A DNA stretch of 64,000 nucleotides from Planctomycetota bacterium (GTDB lineage: Bacteria > Planctomycetota > JAPUJT01), in NCBI GenBank assembly GCA_027296055.1, contig JAPUJT010000132.1:1-64000 (forward strand), given 5' to 3'. Positions within the stretch are counted from its first letter, which is position 1. Every line of letters begins with the position of its first letter. Positions 50,239-58,976 of this stretch are shown here, in pieces. The translations under genes and the position numbers were made by a program. The notes beneath the pieces are model-generated. The model was not told the DNA's origin. It made no database searches and was given only the letters and a program-made list of their open reading frames with translations.

Positions 50239-51474
50239 CTACCGGGAGACTCGTATGTCGGCCCAGTCGGCGCGATCCTGGATGTGGATGTTCTTGCCGT
50301 ACTCGACCACGAGAGTGAATGTCTTCGCTGCCGCAATGTCAACCTGCATCGACTTCGGTTCCTGACCGTGGGTCACCTCCCCGCTCGAGTAGACCTCCCG
50401 GCCGTCGAGGAGGACCTTGAAGATGACACTGCCCTTGCCCCCCGCCACCTCATCATCGATCCCGAGGAGGCCCTCCAGAGTGCGGTAGCTACCGACGGCA
50501 TACGTCGCCTCCACCTTGGAGTGGCAGCCCAGGCCCTTCGGGTAGACGACTCCTCCCAGGGTGATGGGCCCACCCCCATATCCCTGGTCCCGGTTCAGAT
50601 AGGGGCGCCAGGGAAATTCCCCCGGGAAGAACGGCGTCGCCTTCACCTCCACCGGCTCGAGGTCGGAGAGGTAAGTGGAGCGGCCTCCGAGGAGATAGAT
50701 CAGGAGGATACGGGATGTGGGTATCCGTAGCGTCCCGAGGACGGGAGATTCAATCTCCAGCTCCTTCTCATCGCCCCGCTTCGGTGTGCCTGTGATTCTC
50801 GAGCCGTCGGTAAGGCAGACGACGATACGCAGCCCCGTCGCCTTCGGGGGGGGCGTCTCCTCGAAGACCCGGACGGCGCTAACCTTCTCGTACGGGATCG
50901 TCAGATTGCCGAGGCGCTCCGTGGAGATCTCCAGGGAACCGACGCCGAACCTCTGGATGATGCCTTGGGTCTCGCTCCCCGCGCGCAAGACCACTACATC
51001 CCGCCGACTCTCCCGGGAAAGGAGGCGGTCCGTGGCCGTGGCCACGGTGTGATCGGCCGGGATATTGTGCGGGAAGACGAGGGCCCGGATTCGTTCCAGG
51101 TCGACCTTGACCCGGGGCAAGGCCGAGCTCTTGATCGTGAGCCCCAGGGCGCTCCCCTCGATGACGCTCCCCGCCAGGCGGTCCCCGTTCACGAGCCAGA
51201 CCATGACCTGGGGCAGAGCCCCTTCGAGCAGCTGATCGGAGTAGCGGATGTGTACCACGTCCTCCAGCGGGACGCTCCGGCGGTCCGTCACGAGGCTCCA
51301 CCGACCGCCCGCCTTCCGGAGGCCTTTGCACCGCGCCTCCCACCGGTTGGTGTACGTCGTGATCTCCTCCGCCCCGGCGGGGAATGCGGCGAACATCAGG
51401 GCGAGAACGATCCATGGAGACCCTAGAGCCATGGATCTCACCCGCTCGAATGGAGTCGCCCCGGGACGCTGCAT
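50239..51474 (-). CDS. Secreted protein with C-terminal NPCBM domain
   Basis: This 411-aa protein has the strongest start at ATG 51474 (AAGGAG 6 nt upstream). It has an unusually long, basic N-region before a signal sequence (WIVLALMFAAFPAGAEE). The middle consists of SH3-like or Sm-like strands that repeat the idea 'VxLxDGSxxxGxP' (for example VVCLTDGSRITGTP). The C-terminal 130 residues are an NPCBM (novel putative carbohydrate-binding) module: ITLGGVVYPKGLGCHSKVEATYAV through WADIRVSR. It leads the minus-strand run of the DUF3857, kinase and SPFH genes. It probably binds glycans at the cell surface. Confidence 0.88.
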   Translation of the reverse strand: MQRPGATPFERVRSMALGSPWIVLALMFAAFPAGAEEITTYTNRWEARCKGLRKAGGRWSLVTDRRSVPLEDVVHIRYSDQLLEGALPQVMVWLVNGDRLAGSVIEGSALGLTIKSSALPRVKVDLERIRALVFPHNIPADHTVATATDRLLSRESRRDVVVLRAGSETQGIIQRFGVGSLEISTERLGNLTIPYEKVSAVRVFEETPPPKATGLRIVVCLTDGSRITGTPKRGDEKELEIESPVLGTLRIPTSRILLIYLLGGRSTYLSDLEPVEVKATPFFPGEFPWRPYLNRDQGYGGGPITLGGVVYPKGLGCHSKVEATYAVGSYRTLEGLLGIDDEVAGGKGSVIFKVLLDGREVYSSGEVTHGQEPKSMQVDIAAAKTFTLVVEYGKNIHIQDRADWADIRVSR

Positions 51475-51605
51475 CACTCTCCTTCCGTCCTGCCCCCGAC
51501 GGGATTCTACCAAGGCGACAGATGCCCGCAAGCTCCCTGGCTCGATTGATCTTTCAGAAGGTCCCCCATAGAATCGCTGCTCGCACCACTTACCGGGGGC
51601 TTTCC

Positions 51606-53714
51606 GTGGGATTCAAGGGCGATCTACGCAACATCGGCCTCTCCGATGTCTTCCAGAACATCTCCGCGAATCGACTGGGCGGAACCCTCCGCATCTACGA
51701 CGAGAAGGACGAACGATACGTCTTCTTCTCCCAGGGGGAAGCCACGATGGCCTCACGGGGGAAGGACGGAGGGTCGCTCGTCGACACCCTGCTGAAGGAC
51801 GGGAAGATCTCGGAGCGTGATCACGACCGAATCACCAAACGGCAGGCGAAGTCGCCCAAGAGCCTCTCCGAGCTCCTGGCCGAGATGAAGGTGATGAAAC
51901 CGGACGACTTTCGCAGCTTCGCGCGGCATTTCCTCGAGGAGGAAGTCTACGAGATCTTCTCCTGGGCATCGGCCTTGTTTGAGTTCACCGAGGGAGAGCC
52001 CCCTCCCGAAATATTCGATCCCGCCCAGAAGGCCCTGATCCTGTCGATTCCCGCCACCGGAATCATCATGGAGGCGGCGCGGCGCCTGGACGAGTGGGAG
52101 AAGATCGGGAAACGGATCCCTACTTTTCGCGCCGTCGTCGTGCCCACGTCTCCCATCCAGGCGGGAACGGATATACCGGGCGGGGAGGTGGGGAGGGAGG
52201 TGATGGAATCCGCCGACGGGCGACGATCCGTCCAGTGGCTGATCGACCACCTCCCCCACACGAAGTTCGAGATCTGCAAGGCCGTAGCCGACCTGGAGGA
52301 AGCAGGGATGCTGCGCACCCTCTCCGAATTCGAGCGCGTGCGGCTTGCCGAGACGTTCGCCTCCGCCGGGCAGACGGACGAGGCGCTCGAGATCCTCCGT
52401 CTCTCCCTCGAGGTGGACCGCAACGATCATGACATGAGGCGCAAGTACGCCTCGCTGCTCGAGCAGCTGGGGAAGCTGGAGGAGGCAGCCTCGGAGGTCA
52501 AGATCCTCGCCCACATGCTCCTCGAAGCAGGAAATCGAGAAGGTGCGGTGGGCGCTTACCAGTGGGCGGCCAGCCTCTCCCCGTCCGACACCGTCGCCCG
52601 GGAAAAGCTGTATGGACTCCGGAAGGAGATTGGCGGGGGGGCGGCAGCGGACGAGGCGGGAAGGGAGCTGGCCCAGCTCTACCGGAAAGTGGGGCTGAAG
52701 GAAAAGGCGCGCGACCTGTACCTCGAGCTCGTGGAGGCGAGCGATGATGATCCGGATCTGGATGAGCTGCTCGCCAAGACCTACCTCGAGCTGGGGGAGA
52801 CCCGGAGCGCCGCCAGCCGGTATCGCTCCGCCGCGCGGCTTCACCTCGGGCGCAGGAATTACGATGAGGCGGCCGAGATCTACGAGCAGATCCTGAAGAT
52901 CGATCCGGAGAACCCGGAGGCTCAGAAGATCATCGTCGAGATCCGGGAGGGGCGGATCGCCCTGCGCAAGCAGCGCCTTCGACGCGCCGCCGGACTCTTC
53001 GTGGGGATCGCCGGTGGCGTGCTGCTCTGCGGTGTGCTCGTCTACGAGGGATTTGCCCGCTACGCCTTTCACCTCGCTCACAAGGATGAGATCACACTCC
53101 TGCAGAACGGCAACGTCATGGGGTCGATCGATCGCTACAAGGAGGTTTCCAGCCGCTACCCGTACAGCCTGTCCGGGGCAGAGGCTCGCGGCATCATCGC
53201 CCGTCTCGCCGGCTGGCAGATCGGGCTCAGCAAGTCGCCCGATGAGATCAAGCAGCTTCTCGAGCTGCACCTTACCCAGGAGATCAGGACCCGAGGGGAG
53301 GAGCGCCGGGAATACCTCGCGATTCACGTCCAGCTCGCCAGCTATGAGGGCATGAGGGACGACGAGAGGAGGGAGGTCCAGGAGAAGATTGCGACCATAC
53401 GCGAAGTCGGGGCGGCGGGGCCCATACTTCAGATCCATCGCGAGATCCGGGGAAGATCCTGGACTCCCGAGATCAACGTCGCCCTTCTCAAAGCCCTGGA
53501 GGGGATCAACCACAAGCAGACGATCCTGCCTATCCTCATCATCTGGCTGGATGAGATCGATCAGGATTACGGGGGACCGGGCCCCCAGGCGGACAACGAT
53601 CGGAAGGAGATCCGGGAGACCCTGATTCGTCTGACCGGTCGTAAGGAAGCCTCCACCGAGCCGAAGGCCCTCACGGCAGGGTACTGGAGATCGGTGCTAG
53701 AAGGGGAAGAGTGA
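51606..53714 (+). CDS. DUF4388 (PATAN-like) and TPR domain protein with one membrane helix
   Basis: This 702-aa protein starts at GTG 51606 with GGGGG about 6 nt upstream. The longer in-frame extension lies in the divergent gene and is not conserved. Residues 1 to about 100 are a DUF4388/PATAN domain (FKGDLRNIGLSDVFQNI, GTLRIYD), often found in planctomycete and delta-proteobacterial signalling proteins. Residues about 240-460 hold TPR-like helices. One membrane helix lies at about 468-490 (AAGLFVGIAGGVLLCGVLVY), followed by an extracytoplasmic helical domain. It may pass signals or act as a scaffold. No enzyme motif is seen. Confidence 0.85.
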   Translation: MGFKGDLRNIGLSDVFQNISANRLGGTLRIYDEKDERYVFFSQGEATMASRGKDGGSLVDTLLKDGKISERDHDRITKRQAKSPKSLSELLAEMKVMKPDDFRSFARHFLEEEVYEIFSWASALFEFTEGEPPPEIFDPAQKALILSIPATGIIMEAARRLDEWEKIGKRIPTFRAVVVPTSPIQAGTDIPGGEVGREVMESADGRRSVQWLIDHLPHTKFEICKAVADLEEAGMLRTLSEFERVRLAETFASAGQTDEALEILRLSLEVDRNDHDMRRKYASLLEQLGKLEEAASEVKILAHMLLEAGNREGAVGAYQWAASLSPSDTVAREKLYGLRKEIGGGAAADEAGRELAQLYRKVGLKEKARDLYLELVEASDDDPDLDELLAKTYLELGETRSAASRYRSAARLHLGRRNYDEAAEIYEQILKIDPENPEAQKIIVEIREGRIALRKQRLRRAAGLFVGIAGGVLLCGVLVYEGFARYAFHLAHKDEITLLQNGNVMGSIDRYKEVSSRYPYSLSGAEARGIIARLAGWQIGLSKSPDEIKQLLELHLTQEIRTRGEERREYLAIHVQLASYEGMRDDERREVQEKIATIREVGAAGPILQIHREIRGRSWTPEINVALLKALEGINHKQTILPILIIWLDEIDQDYGGPGPQADNDRKEIRETLIRLTGRKEASTEPKALTAGYWRSVLEGEE

Positions 53715-53735
53715 GAGTAGCGGCCGGTTCCGCTG

Positions 53736-53770
53736 GAAAAAGAAAAGGGGAGGCGCCTGAGCGCCTCCCC
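53736..53770 (-). terminator. Rho-independent terminator of the histone-tail-like gene (possibly bidirectional)
   Basis: A perfect 10-bp stem GGGGAGGCGC/GCGCCTCCCC with loop CTGA. On the minus strand it is followed by TTTTCTTTTTCC. It lies between two convergent genes and may also stop transcription of the DUF4388 gene. Confidence 0.88.
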
Positions 53771-53797
53771 TTCCGTGTGTCAGCAGCAAGAGTGAGC

Positions 53798-53998
53798 TTA
53801 GCGCTTACTTCTTTTCCGGGCGGGCTTCTTGGCGGTCGGCTTCCGTTTCCGGGGTGCCGCCTTCCGCCTCGCCGGCTTCCGCTTGGCCGGCTTTTTCTTC
53901 GCTGCCGGCTTACGTTTCCTGGGAGCCGCTTTTCGCTTCTTCGGCGCCGCCTTCTTTTTTGACGTCACCTTCTTCTTGGCTCCCCTACGCGCTGCCAT
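53798..53998 (-). CDS. Lys/Arg/Ala/Pro-rich histone H1-tail-like DNA-binding protein
   Basis: This 66-aa protein is made almost only of Lys, Arg, Ala and Pro in AAPKKRK/AKRKPARR-like repeats, with no hydrophobic core. It resembles the C-terminal tails of eukaryotic histone H1, chlamydial HC2 and AlgP, and is expected to bind and condense DNA without a fixed fold. It has its own promoter and terminator. GGAGGGAAG precedes the ATG. The HU gene lies 260 bp away in the divergent direction, so two nucleoid proteins share one intergenic region. Confidence 0.85.
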   Translation of the reverse strand: MAARRGAKKKVTSKKKAAPKKRKAAPRKRKPAAKKKPAKRKPARRKAAPRKRKPTAKKPARKRSKR

Positions 53999-54066
53999 AG
54001 CTTCCCTCCGAAAAGGTGGGGACGCCTACACACGAGGCGTCAATAGTCATCCTTATCGACCGCGGC

Positions 54067-54094
54067 AGTATACGAATTAACTAAAATCTCGCAA
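54067..54094 (-). promoter_or_regulatory. Sigma-70 promoter for the histone-tail-like gene
   Basis: On the minus strand, TTGCGA (54089-54094) and TATACT (54067-54072) are 16 bp apart, in a locally AT-rich patch about 68 bp before the ATG. Confidence 0.55.
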
Positions 54095-54164
54095 GAATTT
54101 TCGCGAGTCGGATCCGCGTTTCTTCTTGCGTCCCGATTTTTATGACCCGATCCGATCATTTTCC

Positions 54165-54194
54165 TTGACAGTGGCGGAGATTCGCCGGTATAAG
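54165..54194 (+). promoter_or_regulatory. Sigma-70 promoter for the HU gene
   Basis: A perfect -35 box TTGACA (54165-54170), an 18-bp spacer, and TATAAG (54189-54194) as the -10 box. The start point would be near 54201, giving a leader of about 58 nt before the TTG start codon. Confidence 0.8.
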
Positions 54195-54258
54195 ACTCCC
54201 GAAAATCAAGGTTCCTCCTCCCTCGGGAGGAGCCGATTCAGGAAAGGGAGGTCGTACC

Positions 54259-54537
54259 TTGAACAAGGCGGATTTGGTAGATCTGGTCCACGGGGAAGCT
54301 CAGGCCAGCTTCGAATCGCGAGCCGCGGCCGAGCGCGCCGTCAACGCGGTGATCGCCGCGATCAAGAGAGGCGTTCAGAAGGACAAGCAAGTCCAGCTGT
54401 CCGGCTTCGGGACCTTCTCGGTGAGAAGCCGAAAGGCTCGCAACGGACGCAACCCCAAGACGGGCGCCCCGATCCGGATCCCGGCCAGCCGAACGGTGGG
54501 ATTCAAGCCGGGTCTCCAGTTCAAAGAGCTTCTGTAA
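54259..54537 (+). CDS. HU-family nucleoid DNA-binding protein
   Basis: This 92-aa protein is a full-length HU/IHF monomer. It opens with NKADLVDLVHGEA and has the SGFGTFSVRSRKARNGRNPKTG block, where the DNA-binding arm begins, followed by the arm IRIPASRTVGFKPG. It dimerises and bends DNA. The start codon is TTG, supported by AGGGAGGT 7 nt upstream and by the normal HU N-terminus. It has a strong promoter, and a likely terminator hairpin follows. Confidence 0.95.
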   Translation: MNKADLVDLVHGEAQASFESRAAAERAVNAVIAAIKRGVQKDKQVQLSGFGTFSVRSRKARNGRNPKTGAPIRIPASRTVGFKPGLQFKELL

Positions 54538-54559
54538 GTCTCTATCTAAGAGTGGGTTA

Positions 54560-54591
54560 TGGCGCACCCCTCCCTCTACCGAGGGGGCGCC
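54560..54591 (+). terminator. Likely terminator hairpin after the HU gene
   Basis: GGCGCACCCCTC pairs with GAGGGGGCGCC (one bulged A, loop CCTCTACC), starting 22 bp after the stop codon. There is no clear T run, so the call is tentative. The rest of the gene-free stretch 54538-54994 holds a 12-bp palindrome GATCGCGCGATC (54881-54892) and a small hairpin at about 54896-54928; I see no gene in it. Confidence 0.45.
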
Positions 54592-54994
54592 GCGTCTCCA
54601 TTTCGCCTATCATCCGTCGGCATCCTGGAGGTGATCATCGCCCGGTCCCCGCAGGGAGCACGGGATCCGGTGCCCGCCTTTCTCACGAGCCTCCCGCCGC
54701 GGTCTGTTTCTCCGGTGCATAGCGCGGTCCCGCCGACGAGAATTTGGGCTTACCCATCCGTTGCTCGGTCAGACGCCATCGTTCGAATGGCCTCGCGCCG
54801 ATTCGCGATGAAACCATGCGAGAAGGGCATGCGGGCGCGTGGCCCGTCGCCGTTCGGGGCGCGAGGACCCGCGCCTGGACGATCGCGCGATCTTCCGACA
54901 ATTGAATTCGAAAGGAATTTTCTGTCGGCGAAGAGGGGACAACTATTTTATTCGAGGGTCTGACATGAATGAGCGATTCTAGGTCTGCGCCGGA

Positions 54995-55786
54995 TCACTT
55001 CTTTTTTGGCTCCTCGGAACCCGCCGTGACGCGCGCTCCGCGGCGGACCCTCAGGGCATTCATCGCCGAGCCGTCTCGAACGGCGATCTCGATGAATCCC
55101 TCACTCCCGAGGATCGCCAGAGGCTCGCCGCTCGCCCCTTCCTCATAGCTTCGGCTGATGCCTCGAATCGTCTTGCGGCCCACGCGAAAGACCTGTCGGC
55201 TCGACGCGGGGAGATCGCCCGGTCGAAGATTCGTTATCAGGTTTCCGAACCGATCGATCCGGATCACCTCTCCCAAGACCTGTCCTCCCTTCCGGATGGC
55301 GGTGGGCAAGTCCAGGCGGCGGATCCGTCGGATGGATGGACCGACCCGTCCGAGGGCGATCCCTCGGGCCAGGTGGGCGGCGACCGGGGCGAAGATGTCT
55401 CGCCCATGAAAAGTTCGGCTCACAGGCCGAAGGAAGAGCTGTTTATTCTCGATCCTCGCCATCTTGCGGATCGGCTCCACCAGGCTGAGGAGACCGTTGT
55501 CCGGGGCCACGAAGAGCTGTCCCCCGGATTCGACGACGATGGGGCGGCGAGTCGTTCCGACCCCGGGATCGACGACACAGAGGAAGATCGTACCCCTCGG
55601 GAAATAGCCACGGGCGCTGCGGAGGGCGAAGGCCGCCTCCTGGATATCCTGCGGTGGGATCTGGTGCGTGATGTCCACCATCTGGCAGGACGGTTGGATC
55701 GAGAGGATCACCCCCTTCATCACGCCAACAAACGGGTCCCGGGTCCCGAAGTCCGTCAGCAGGGCGATGGGCCCCCTCTTGCGCAT
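54995..55786 (-). CDS. SAM hydroxide adenosyltransferase (DUF62 family)
   Basis: This 263-aa protein belongs to the family that contains fluorinase and chlorinase. Most members hydrolyse S-adenosylmethionine to adenosine and methionine with water or hydroxide. The expected catalytic triad is visible: Asp in LLTDFGTRDPFVG, Arg in VDPGVGTTRR, and His in FHGRDIFAPVAAHLA. The substrate-binding APDNGLLS and the C-terminal domain (RIDRFGNLITNL) are present. There is no extra loop typical of halogenases. The gene lies 63 bp after the large membrane protein of the cell-wall cluster, with Lys-rich last residues. Confidence 0.94.
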   Translation of the reverse strand: MRKRGPIALLTDFGTRDPFVGVMKGVILSIQPSCQMVDITHQIPPQDIQEAAFALRSARGYFPRGTIFLCVVDPGVGTTRRPIVVESGGQLFVAPDNGLLSLVEPIRKMARIENKQLFLRPVSRTFHGRDIFAPVAAHLARGIALGRVGPSIRRIRRLDLPTAIRKGGQVLGEVIRIDRFGNLITNLRPGDLPASSRQVFRVGRKTIRGISRSYEEGASGEPLAILGSEGFIEIAVRDGSAMNALRVRRGARVTAGSEEPKKK

Positions 55787-55849
55787 ATTCCATCCTTTAG
55801 CCGGTACGGGCTTTCGCCGTAGTTCCAGTTTCTCCCGCCGAGGGTGTGA

Positions 55850-58045
55850 TTATGGATCGAGGGTTATGAGGATCAAGGCGCGACGCGGGTCCCCGCGGCT
55901 GCATCCGGGCAACCGGCGGGGCGCGATCGCGGGGGGCGTCCACGCGATGATCATCGGCCGCGTCGAGGGGGGCGCCAACGAGCCCTCCTGCAGGAAGGGC
56001 CCCGGAGCGAGACCGATCCACTCCAGGATCGCCTGACTCACCGGCCGGCCTTCACCGCCGGCATCGACGATGGCCTCCTCGCCTGACGGCAGATCGCCGA
56101 TGAGGAAGGACCGATTCCCTTCCACCAGTATCGCCCCTTCGAGCGATCGGTCGGTGTCATTGCGCACATGCACATCCCCCGTCGACTCCCGACTCCACAC
56201 GATGCGTCCGCCCAATTGCTGCTCGCCCGAGAAGATGAACAGGGATGCATGGGACCGACTCACAGGAAGAGTCCACTGCCCGCTGCCGGAGGTCCTCAGG
56301 TTCGGAACCGTCCCGACCGGTCGTGCGACCCCCTCGCCGGCCGAGGCGAAGGAAATCGACCGGCCGGGACCGATCGAGGCGATCCGGAGGATCGTCTCGC
56401 GAGAAGCGGCGCTCGATCCGGAGCTGCCGGAGATGACCGTCAGCTCATCCACGACCAAGGACGCAGGAACGACCCAGGGAAGCGTGGCTATCGCGCAGAT
56501 CGACACGACAATCTGGAGGGGCAGCCGAAACCGCCTCGACAGGAGCCCGCAGGAGACCACACCGAACGCGGCCAGCCCGATCACCCATCCAGCGCCTAGC
56601 CGCCGGCTCGCTCGTTCGTGCCGCACCGCCCCGAATAGCTTCGCCGCTTCGCGCGGCGGTCGGCGTTCGGGCCTCACGCCGATCTCCAGGGCCTCTCGGG
56701 CCCGACGAAATAGCTCTCCCCGATCGCTCGACGCTTGCAAATCCATCGTGGCGATGATCCCCCGCCCCCTCCTCCAGGCAGCGATCCCCTCGCCCGGCGC
56801 GGGCAGGGGCGCCCCGAGATCGATCGATGCCTCCTCCGAGAGGGAGAGGACCGTCCCCCCGGTGAGTTGCCAGCGGCGCACCGCCTCGGTCATCCTGCCG
56901 CCAATCCTCCCACTCACGACCAGGAGATCCACCGGCTCCAGTCCCTGCCAGGACCCTCCCCACCCCGATGGAATCGTGGTCTGAGCGGCCGAGATGCCTT
57001 CCAGAATCTTGCGGGCCGCCGCCGGAGCGTCCTCGGTCCAGGCAATCAAGGCCTGCGCCGGCTCAAGAGGCCGGAACAGCCGGTGCAGTTGTTCCTCGAT
57101 CTCGGCAAGCGCGAACTCGCCATCGCGCCCCCGGAAGAGCACCCGGAAGGATGGACGGCCTGGAGGCATCAGGAACAGGTACTGGATCGCGACCGTCTGC
57201 CCGGCGGGGAGGCGAATGGAGCGGGTGTACTCGATCTCCCCCAGCCGAACGACGACGTCTCCTTCCAGAAGGCCTGTGGATCCGTTCTCGAAAACGGCGG
57301 TCGCCGCCGCCCATTCTCCCGAGCGATACCACCCATCCAGGGACGCTTCGACGCGCTGGAGACGCAGACCGGCCTCACCGTGATTGGATCTCGGGGCCGA
57401 TCCCACCATGAGGAGCGCCGCCGAGATAAGGCAGGCCGCGAGCGAGACGGGCCTGAGGGTAGCTCTCCGCGCGACAAGAGCGAAAACCGACCCTATGCCG
57501 AAGAGCGCGACCGCGGCCCAGGGGCCTTGGTCCGGATAGGCGCGGCACAAGGCGGCGACGGGAGAGACGGCGGCCGTGATCCGGGAGGGGATCTGACCCA
57601 GGAGGTCCTCGCCCATCTGATCGACGAACGGGGGTACGAACGCCACGATCAGGGCGCCCTGGAGGAACAGGAGTCGCCTCCCTCCTCTCCCGGCGAGGCA
57701 GACGAAACCGATGAGCGCGACCCCCGCGACGAGAGCCTGCGAGCCGAGGATGAACGCGGTGGAGATAGCGGCGATCCTTCCCGTGAGGAGGAGGATCGGC
57801 AGAGACAGGATGAGCGCTCCCAGGAGGAGAGATGCCAGGCGTCGGGGCTCCCTCTCATCGTCCCCGATCGCGAGGGGAAGGAGGAGTCCCACCCACAGCA
57901 CCTCGAGGAGCATCAGGGTGAGCGGGAGCTCATCTCGGGCGAGCGGTCCGTCGCTGGAAGGATTTTCGAGCAATAACGAGGGAAGAGCCGCTCCGGAGAG
58001 CAGCAACAGGAGGCCGATCTGGAATGCAGCTGTTCGAGGGATCAA
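55850..58045 (-). CDS. Large membrane protein in the cell-wall cluster, function unknown
   Basis: This 731-aa protein starts with TTG at 58045; the ribosome-binding site is weak. The first 215 or so residues hold about seven hydrophobic helices. A soluble region (about 225-500) follows with a beta-sandwich-like start (YRSGEWAAATAVFENGSTGLLEGDVVVRLG), then a further membrane pair at about 490-540 and a last soluble region. This layout is like glutamine-amidotransferase-like or BatA-type membrane proteins, but no catalytic motif is seen and I do not assign it. It occupies the place after ftsQ where ftsA and ftsZ usually lie. Confidence 0.7.
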   Translation of the reverse strand: MIPRTAAFQIGLLLLLSGAALPSLLLENPSSDGPLARDELPLTLMLLEVLWVGLLLPLAIGDDEREPRRLASLLLGALILSLPILLLTGRIAAISTAFILGSQALVAGVALIGFVCLAGRGGRRLLFLQGALIVAFVPPFVDQMGEDLLGQIPSRITAAVSPVAALCRAYPDQGPWAAVALFGIGSVFALVARRATLRPVSLAACLISAALLMVGSAPRSNHGEAGLRLQRVEASLDGWYRSGEWAAATAVFENGSTGLLEGDVVVRLGEIEYTRSIRLPAGQTVAIQYLFLMPPGRPSFRVLFRGRDGEFALAEIEEQLHRLFRPLEPAQALIAWTEDAPAAARKILEGISAAQTTIPSGWGGSWQGLEPVDLLVVSGRIGGRMTEAVRRWQLTGGTVLSLSEEASIDLGAPLPAPGEGIAAWRRGRGIIATMDLQASSDRGELFRRAREALEIGVRPERRPPREAAKLFGAVRHERASRRLGAGWVIGLAAFGVVSCGLLSRRFRLPLQIVVSICAIATLPWVVPASLVVDELTVISGSSGSSAASRETILRIASIGPGRSISFASAGEGVARPVGTVPNLRTSGSGQWTLPVSRSHASLFIFSGEQQLGGRIVWSRESTGDVHVRNDTDRSLEGAILVEGNRSFLIGDLPSGEEAIVDAGGEGRPVSQAILEWIGLAPGPFLQEGSLAPPSTRPMIIAWTPPAIAPRRLPGCSRGDPRRALILITLDP

Positions 58046-58074
58046 TAAGGTTTCCGGTCGGAATCGAGTCCGGG

Positions 58075-58956
58075 CTACCGAGAGGGGCCGTCTGCGGTCC
58101 CGTCGCCCCGCGCCACCCGTATCGGCTCCACCGTCTGTTCACGGTACTGGAGCCGAACTCGACGGACCCCCGAGAGGCCCGGATACCAGCGGAGGGCCTC
58201 CTTCAGGCCGTCCATCTTCATCTCTGGCGTGGGCTCATCAAGGGCTCGTGCCTCGGGCCTCCCCCACTCGATCTCCGCGCCGTTCGGGAGAGAGAGAACG
58301 ATCTCGCTCTCACCCGGCCGACGATCTCCCCAGAGGTTGGAGAGATCCACCGCTTCCAGGTCGCAGAGATCGAAGACTCCGGCCGCCTCCAGCTCTGCCA
58401 CCACGAGGATCACCTCTTCCACCTCGCGGCGGGAGTGGCGCCCCCCCGCCGGCCCCCGGACCCGGGGGACTTCGGAGTCCGTGAAATAGGCTCTCGGGAG
58501 GCTGCGCCCTTCCGCATCGAGGAGCAGGGGCGCTCCGTTCGAACGCTCGAGGGCCACGACGGGCCGGCGGACGCATAGCTGTGCGCGAATCCGATCGGGG
58601 TAGCTCCGCCTGACTTCTACAACCGCTTCCACCCAGGGGAGGCTGCTCAATCTCCTTCCCACCCGGGTGATCAAGATCGGATCGAACAGGCTCTCTCCGC
58701 GAACCGCCTGCAGCAACCCATGGAGGTCTTGCCGCATCGGCTCTCGCAAGGCTCCGGAGCCCTCCACGAGGTCCACCTCGATCCGGCTGACGGTGAACTC
58801 CGGCGATTCACTGACCTCCCGGTAGGCCCGCGCCGAGTAGACGGCAAGAGAGACGATCAGGATCGTCCCCAGGAGGGCCGCCCCCGTGACCGGACTCGCG
58901 ATCCAGCTCAAGGAGAGGGAAGGGATTCTCTTTCCCTTCTTTCTGGCTCTCTTCAT
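58075..58956 (-). CDS. ftsQ: Cell division protein FtsQ
   Basis: This 293-aa protein has a Lys/Arg-rich cytoplasmic start, one membrane helix (VTGAALLGTILIVSLAVYSA), a POTRA domain (FTVSRIEVDLVEGSG) and the FtsQ beta domain (LSSLPWVEAVVEVRRSYPDRIRAQLCVRRPVVAL and DAEGRSLP). This is the pattern of FtsQ, which links divisome assembly in the periplasm to FtsL and FtsB. It is 20 bp after ddl, as in many dcw clusters. GGAAGAAG precedes the ATG. The next gene is not ftsA. Confidence 0.9.
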   Translation of the reverse strand: MKRARKKGKRIPSLSLSWIASPVTGAALLGTILIVSLAVYSARAYREVSESPEFTVSRIEVDLVEGSGALREPMRQDLHGLLQAVRGESLFDPILITRVGRRLSSLPWVEAVVEVRRSYPDRIRAQLCVRRPVVALERSNGAPLLLDAEGRSLPRAYFTDSEVPRVRGPAGGRHSRREVEEVILVVAELEAAGVFDLCDLEAVDLSNLWGDRRPGESEIVLSLPNGAEIEWGRPEARALDEPTPEMKMDGLKEALRWYPGLSGVRRVRLQYREQTVEPIRVARGDGTADGPSR

Positions 58957-58976
58957 CTTCTTCTTCCGCTTGGGTG

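Noticed and set aside
53829-54080. An 83-residue Phe/Arg/Ala-rich frame opposite the histone-tail-like gene.
   Set aside because: It is the exact complement of Lys/Arg codons of the minus-strand gene, which has its own promoter, ribosome-binding site and terminator.
54559-54963. A 134-codon frame downstream of the HU gene.
   Set aside because: It has no ribosome-binding site, a random Arg/Ser/Pro composition and overlaps a terminator-like hairpin.
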